NCBI GenBank assembly: GCA_038496675.1
Contig: CM076668.1
Span: forward strand, 16,976,108 to 17,040,107
Length of the DNA: 64,000 bases
Reading direction: 5' to 3'
DNA from: Rachycentron canadum
Taxonomy: Eukaryota; Chordata; Actinopteri; Carangiformes; Rachycentridae
Below are positions 59,401 to 64,000 of the stretch, piece by piece. Under the pieces are notes generated by a model. The model was not told the origin of the DNA, did no database searches, and saw nothing but the letters and a program-made list of their open reading frames with translations. Each line of letters opens with the position of its first letter. Positions within the stretch are counted from its first letter, which is position 1. The translations under genes and the position numbers were made by a program.

Positions 59401-62400
59401 TTTTAGATGAACCAAGCTTAGGGCAAAAATATACAGTATCCCACAGTGGTGTGGCATAATTTTGCGAGTCTTGCTCTACAGACGGGCTTCTACAACTTAT
59501 ATAGGGTTCTTAAAAATATGTCTCTTAACTTAAATTCTGACAATAACCTTAACCTCCTCACTAAACTAAACATAAATTCTGATTCGTGAAGAAGCGGAGA
59601 CCACAAAAACACAAAATAAAAACTGGGTTTCATGTTTCCTCTCTCTAAAGAAATTCTTCCTCTGTGCTTGAAGCTTTACTCCTCCTCACTAACGTAATCC
59701 CCATGTGGCCCGCTTCCCATCACTCGTACTTGTACTTGTTGCCTAGCAACTCCTTCCACAATACTTGCCACCACACCACAAGTGCTTTCAACCCCTCTCC
59801 AGATGAACGCCCCTCAATTCTCTCATCTAACCCCCATCTACACCTAAACCTCAGGGTCCTGGTGTAGAATTTTTTCAAAATAAAGCCCCTTGACTTGGCC
59901 ACGGGCTCTGCTTCAGCGCTGCTGTGAAACTGTTGATGATCATTTAAAACTGTCAGCACCTCAGATAATCCTGGGCCAAAACACGAGGTCAGTGTCCATC
60001 TGTGTTTATATGTGACCGGGGAAGCCTGATACTAGGCAAGGACACCCTGACAGGACTGTCCAGGATAAATCTGAGTACTAACGCAGCCGGAAGACAGTTT
60101 GAGAGAGGAACTCTGCCTGCCAACATCCCTGCCAACTTCGGGATGAGCGCTCATGACTGAGGATTTGCCTTGGCTGAGATAAGCAGGGAGCTCACAGAAA
60201 ACAGACGGGCAAAATAAAGAGGGAAAGTAAGGGTAGACCCTGAGGGACAGCGAGCGAGGAAACAAAGACAAGAAGACGGGAAAGAGATTAAAGTGAAAGA
60301 AGAGACTCAAGGTGTCAATGAAAACTATGAAGGGAATTAGGTCTGGTTAAAAGCCCAGAAGGATTAGGATGAATAAACCCCCCAAATGCTAGAGAGGAGT
60401 GAGGAATAAAGACAGAGGCAGAGAGACAGACAGACAGCAGGGAACGCAGAGCGATAAAGTTATAAAGAGCTACTGTGACAGTCAGTCGTATGAGGAAAGA
60501 GCCTCAGCTCACCCTGATAAAATGAAACCCTATAATTTCTGACTTATGCATACATGTTTGTGCGAGGACATAATCCATATTTTACTGTTGTTAGGGTCCG
60601 AGAGCAGAAGATTCAACACACAGACACTAAAGCAGCAGTTTATAGTGTCAATTTATCCCTGTGGTAGTTGTTTATAGAGCGTGTTCTCTACATAAAAAGG
60701 GTTAATACATTTCTACATGTCTGAACGCAATACTTTACTCCTGTTTTTAGTATTTTAGCATCCAGTCAGTTGCTGCTTTTGCATAGTGTCATTCATCACA
60801 TATCTAGAGTCTAATTCTTGTTTGTTATGACTTATTTCTGTAGTTTTGGCTATTGTTTCTCATGCGTACACACCAAATGAATTGTTGTTATCAGGGAATA
60901 CTTGACTTTGGTCAAATGAATTTAAATAAGGCCAAACATGAGTAGTCAGATGATCTGACCGCTTTTAAACAAACCCCTGGGTTGGCCTAAGATATTTGGA
61001 TGAGAAATCAAAACTAAACAGTAAAGTTATATTAAATTATTAGTCTGTACTACTGTCCTATTACTACGGCTTTTGTTTTCTAGACGCCGTGCTACTCTCG
61101 TAGCACAAACAGGTTTCTTCACCAATGAGAGATAATAACAGGCGCTTTCAGTTTCACCTCCAAATAAAGTGGTTTACACTAATCTGACTAAACAGTTGGC
61201 TTGTTTACAATGTCTCTCATTGTCTGACTGCTTGTTTCTTGTCCTGCCAGACTTGTGTTGTAGTTGTTACACATCTTGGCAATTACTTTAGTGAGGGCAA
61301 TCTTACTATACTTGATAAATACAATCAGAAAAATATGACTCCAGTGGTAATAAACTTGAATTACCCCTTGCAATTGCATATCTCTGGATTTAATGGTGAC
61401 ATAGTGCCATACTAATAGGAAAGAATGATACAATTTTATAGCTGACATGCTTCCTGCCTTTGTCTGTCAACTCCTTGAGAGAATCAAAATGTGTGTAGGT
61501 GCACATCTGACCGTTTCACACGTCTTCTTACCAGGAATTTGCGCTTCTGTTTCCACTGTGCGCCCTGAGCATTGGTGTGTCGATGGGCCTCTGTCACCAG
61601 GCGGATCAGCTCCCACTCGGCCCCCGTGGGCTCTGGACGGTTGAGGAGGGATTTCACCATTTCCTCCTTTTTGCGTCGCTCCCTGTTCTCCTCTATCAGG
61701 CGCCGTTTTGCCACCCGCTTTGAGTCATCCAGCACCACTGGGAGGAAGAAGAAAAAGAGCCAGAGAAGAAGTGTGTAATGAGAAAGAAGGCAAAAATAAA
61801 GAGGTCTGCAATTAGTTTTCATGCATGCATTTCATCTTAAGTGGCAGCTTCTATATATATATATATATCTTTACAAACACTCTATATAGTCCCCACATCT
61901 ATTCTCTCCTCTGCATCACTACTTACACTATAACTGCTACACACTATGAAATGTATAAACTTTAAATACAGAGCAGCATCTAGTCTTCATCTTTCTTTTT
62001 GTGCGTGAGCTTATTTTCCTGTGTGTATTTAGTGTGGAAGTGCGACACTCACGGTCCATGGCCATGCCCACTGCGATGCATTTCTTGAAGCGGCAGAGCT
62101 GACACTGGTTGCGGGTGATCTTGTCGATGATGCAGCAGCAGTCGTACTTACAGGAGTAGGTGGGGTGGAGGTTCTTTTGAATGGTCCTGCGAAAGAAACC
62201 CTGCAGGCAGACGGCGGAGGAGAGATGGATGAGTGGATGTTACAGGCAGAGAGGGACAATCAGAGACATTTGAAGGTACAAAGAGAAGCATATAGAGGGT
62301 TTACAGGGGGGGAAAGGGCAAGTTGAGTGAGACAGAGGGTGGAGAGATGAGCACAATGAGGGGAGGCAGAAATGAAAGTGTCAGGAAAGGAGACAGAGAC

Positions 62401-63921
62401 ACATCATTGCGGTGCTTATTACCGGGTGAATGGCTGACAGGCAGGAAGACATTTTAACTGCCATTACTGCTAATTCTGTGTGATAAAGCTAATTACAAAA
62501 AATGATCTTTAATCTAGAATTTAATCTAATTTGTACCAGAATTGTTTCCAAATCTGAATTTTTGTGTAAACGTTAAAATCTAAGTATTATAATTGCTGGA
62601 AGGCAATAGTGTGGGTGTGAGATGAACAAATAATAAATCCATGAAATTAGCCTCAGTACACTGTAAGAAGGTAAATGTGTACAAGTACTGTAGTACATTC
62701 CACAGTATGTTGTAACTGTCTTCACAGTAATAGGGTGATGTATTCAGCAATCACAGTAAATATTAGACTACTGTAACAGACGTAATTGCATTTATTTTAA
62801 TACTGCTAATCATCTAATCATTTATTATATCAATTTGTACAATTTAACATTTTAAATAGTATTTTTCATTTTGTAAACATTTATTTTGTAAAAAAAATAA
62901 CCCCACAATCTGAATATAGACGTAATTCCTCCGACTGCATGGAATTATTTTGTTTATCTTTCTTTTATATATATATATATTATGTTTGATATGTTGTTTG
63001 AGGAGTTTTAGATAATTTGACTGTACTCTGTATAACTGAAGGCTGTAAAGATGAGGGGTCCTCCTCTGTCTGCTCATCTCAAACTGCTGCGTTGGAAAAG
63101 ATTTCAACCAAAACCAAAGATGGTTTCTACTGCTGAAAGAAAAATGCTGCTCAATGTTACTGTATTACTGTAGATTTTACCCACCAATTAATTTTGACCA
63201 TGATGCTTTGCAGCTCTACATGGTCTACAATCAGCACTTGATTATACAGCAGTAATGCTGTGAAAACTACAGAAACTTGTTACAGTGTATAGTGACTGTA
63301 TTATTAGATTGATGGTTTTATTTTGCTCAGTGTGTTCGACTGCACAGAGGCCAAAATAAATAAGCTAATTTCTAAGGGGCTACCCAATGAATCATACATC
63401 AAATACACAATTGGCCACTTAGTTTAATCACGATCCCTTCAGCATTGCCTTAGACGCCATGTCATTGATGAACAGGAGAACAGAAGCAGACTGATCATAC
63501 GTCTACCAGACAATGAGGAAGACAAACAACACAGGGCTGATGTGACACACTGACAGCTTTTATATAAATATGTTAATATATCATCTTTATGCAACTGTAC
63601 ACTGCAACTGTGTGCCTACGACCTTGGTATGTGCTTGTGTGAATGAATGTCTCACTGTGAAGTAAGTGACTGCATCACAGTGTGTATGTGTGCCAGAGAC
63701 ATTATGTGACACAGAAGCAGAAGCCATTGACCTCAGAGGCTTCATATCAGGCTTTCTGGAAGATATTATGTGGGTTATGAACCTGGTGTGTCAAACTATT
63801 GCTTCTGTGTGTGGGAGTACCTTGCAGCCCTCGCATGTAATGCAGCGGTAGTGGTAACCTGTGGCCTTGTCGCCACACACCACACATGGCTCATCCTTTT
63901 CGAGGTAGCTGGGGATGTACC
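50511..63921 (-). CDS. thraa: Thyroid hormone receptor alpha, six 3' coding exons; N-terminus off the window
   Basis: This is a nuclear receptor that binds T3 and, as a heterodimer with RXR, thyroid response elements. Exons, 5' to 3': 63821-63921, 62053-62200, 61532-61737, 54009-54155, 51397-51655 and 50511-50761 (TGA 50511-50513). All phases agree, giving 369 residues. Order: a zinc-finger DNA-binding domain (CVVCGDKATGYHYRC, P-box CEGCKG, NQCQLCRFKKC), a basic hinge (DDSKRVAKRRL, KQKRKFL), and a ligand-binding domain from [13 protein letters not shown] through [20 protein letters not shown] to the AF-2 helix PLFLEVFED and the terminus QEV. The tail FEDQEV identifies TR-alpha1 rather than TR-beta, which stops at FED. 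About 40 N-terminal residues and the 5' UTR exons lie to the right. The exact paralog (thraa or thrab) cannot be settled from this window alone. Confidence 0.95.
51397..51655 (-). CDS. thraa: thraa exon, central ligand-binding domain
   Basis: This exon encodes [40 protein letters not shown] and KNGGLGVVSDAIFDLGKSLA to LLQAVLLMSS. It contains the pocket Arg of SLRAA and the conserved NGGLG turn. It is 259 bases and ends with one base of the split Asp codon. Confidence 0.95.
53456..53481. repeat. (CA)n microsatellite
   Basis: About 13 CA units in a thraa intron. Confidence 0.93.
53864..53972. repeat. Imperfect (CA)n microsatellite
   Basis: A long CA repeat with T interruptions, ending about 40 bases before the thraa donor at 54008. 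Confidence 0.9.
54009..54155 (-). CDS. thraa: thraa exon, start of ligand-binding domain
   Basis: This exon encodes PDKIGQSPVAPTSDGDKVDL and [20 protein letters not shown] to KKLPMFSE. It covers LBD helices 1-3, including part of the T3 pocket and coactivator groove. Confidence 0.95.
54156..61531 (-). other. thraa intron, 7.4 kb
   Basis: It separates the hinge exon from the LBD exons. It holds a poly-A run at 55688-55712 and scattered short simple repeats. No nested gene, transposon with coding capacity or RNA gene was recognised. Confidence 0.55.
55688..55712. repeat. Poly-A run
   Basis: About 25 A residues in the large thraa intron. Confidence 0.9.
61532..61737 (-). CDS. thraa: thraa exon, hinge (D domain)
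   Basis: This exon encodes VLDDSKRVAKRRLIEENRER, KSLLNRPEPTGAEWELIRLV and TEAHRHTNAQGAQWKQKRKF. It holds the T/A-box helix and the nuclear localisation signal. It is 206 bases, completing the Leu codon split from the previous exon. Confidence 0.95.
62053..62200 (-). CDS. thraa: thraa exon, second zinc finger
   Basis: This exon encodes GFFRRTIQKNLHPTYSCKYD, then CCCIIDKITRNQCQLCRFKK and CIAVGMAMD. The segment YDCCCIID has three consecutive Cys (62132-62140); the human TR-alpha equivalent is recalled as YDSCCVID, so one Cys appears extra. Confidence 0.95.
62201..63820 (-). other. thraa intron between the two zinc-finger exons
   Basis: Mostly AT-rich, with a short (TA)n near 62966-62980 and repeated 'acagtgta/tactgta' words around 62660-63290. 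No coding signal was seen. Confidence 0.5.
63821..63921 (-). CDS. thraa: thraa exon, first zinc finger
   Basis: This exon encodes YIPSYLEKDEPCVVCGDKAT and YHYRCITCEGCK. The four Cys of zinc finger 1 and the P-box, which sets half-site specificity, are present. The donor follows AAG at 63820. The start phase is 2, continuing from an exon beyond the window. Confidence 0.95.
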
Positions 63922-63950
63922 CTAAAATAGAGAGCACAAATAAAGTAATC

Positions 63951-63952
<2 letters not shown>

Positions 63953-64000
<48 letters not shown>
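63953..64000. repeat. (TA)n microsatellite running off the window
   Basis: TA repeat starting 30 bases upstream of the zinc-finger-1 exon and continuing past the right edge. Confidence 0.93.

Noticed and set aside
50511..63921. Assignment as thyroid hormone receptor beta
   Set aside because: The protein ends FEDQEV (alpha type), and hinge residues such as KYD, NRERRKKEEM and FSELPCED follow TR-alpha rather than TR-beta.

Overview
The window is vertebrate nuclear DNA, most likely from a teleost (ray-finned) fish. The genes are split into many short exons with GT-AG introns. Intergenic and intronic DNA is AT-rich and full of CA/GT, GA and TA microsatellites and poly-A/T runs, with decayed Tc1/mariner-like pieces. 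The predicted proteins match vertebrate families throughout. I rebuilt the exon structures by hand from translations, splice sites and reading-frame phase.

Layout. (1) 247-9669, plus strand: the 3' seven exons of a PEA3-subfamily ETS transcription factor, best called etv4; its N-terminal exons lie left of the window. (2) 10884-19155 and 20485-30004, both minus strand: two complete head-to-tail copies of the spliceosomal DEAH-box helicase gene dhx8 (PRP22). I call them dhx8-A (proximal to etv4) and dhx8-B. Each has 23 coding exons with matching phases; they encode about 1186 and 1220 residues. (3) 30005-50510: a 20.5 kb stretch with no convincing gene, holding microsatellites and Tc1-like relics. 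(4) 50511-63921, minus strand: the DNA-binding and ligand-binding exons of thyroid hormone receptor alpha (thraa); its A/B-region and 5' exons lie right of the window.

etv4 next to dhx8 matches the neighbourhood on human 17q21, where THRA lies on the same chromosome arm, so this looks like a rearranged piece of that ancestral block. etv4 and dhx8-A are convergent. dhx8-B ends upstream of the dhx8-A promoter, so the two copies are probably separate transcription units.

The most interesting observation is the dhx8 pair. Intron sequences look unrelated and several exons differ by about 15-18%, yet exon 16 is identical over 182/182 bases (187 with flanks) and exon 18 differs at only 4 of 156. 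That mosaic suggests recent ectopic gene conversion between old duplicates. dhx8-A has also lost most of its RS/RD-rich arm and carries an altered helicase motif Ib (THGMLQRE instead of TDGMLLRE), while keeping Walker A, DEAH, SAT and an open frame. I saw no prokaryotic, CRISPR or viral system here.
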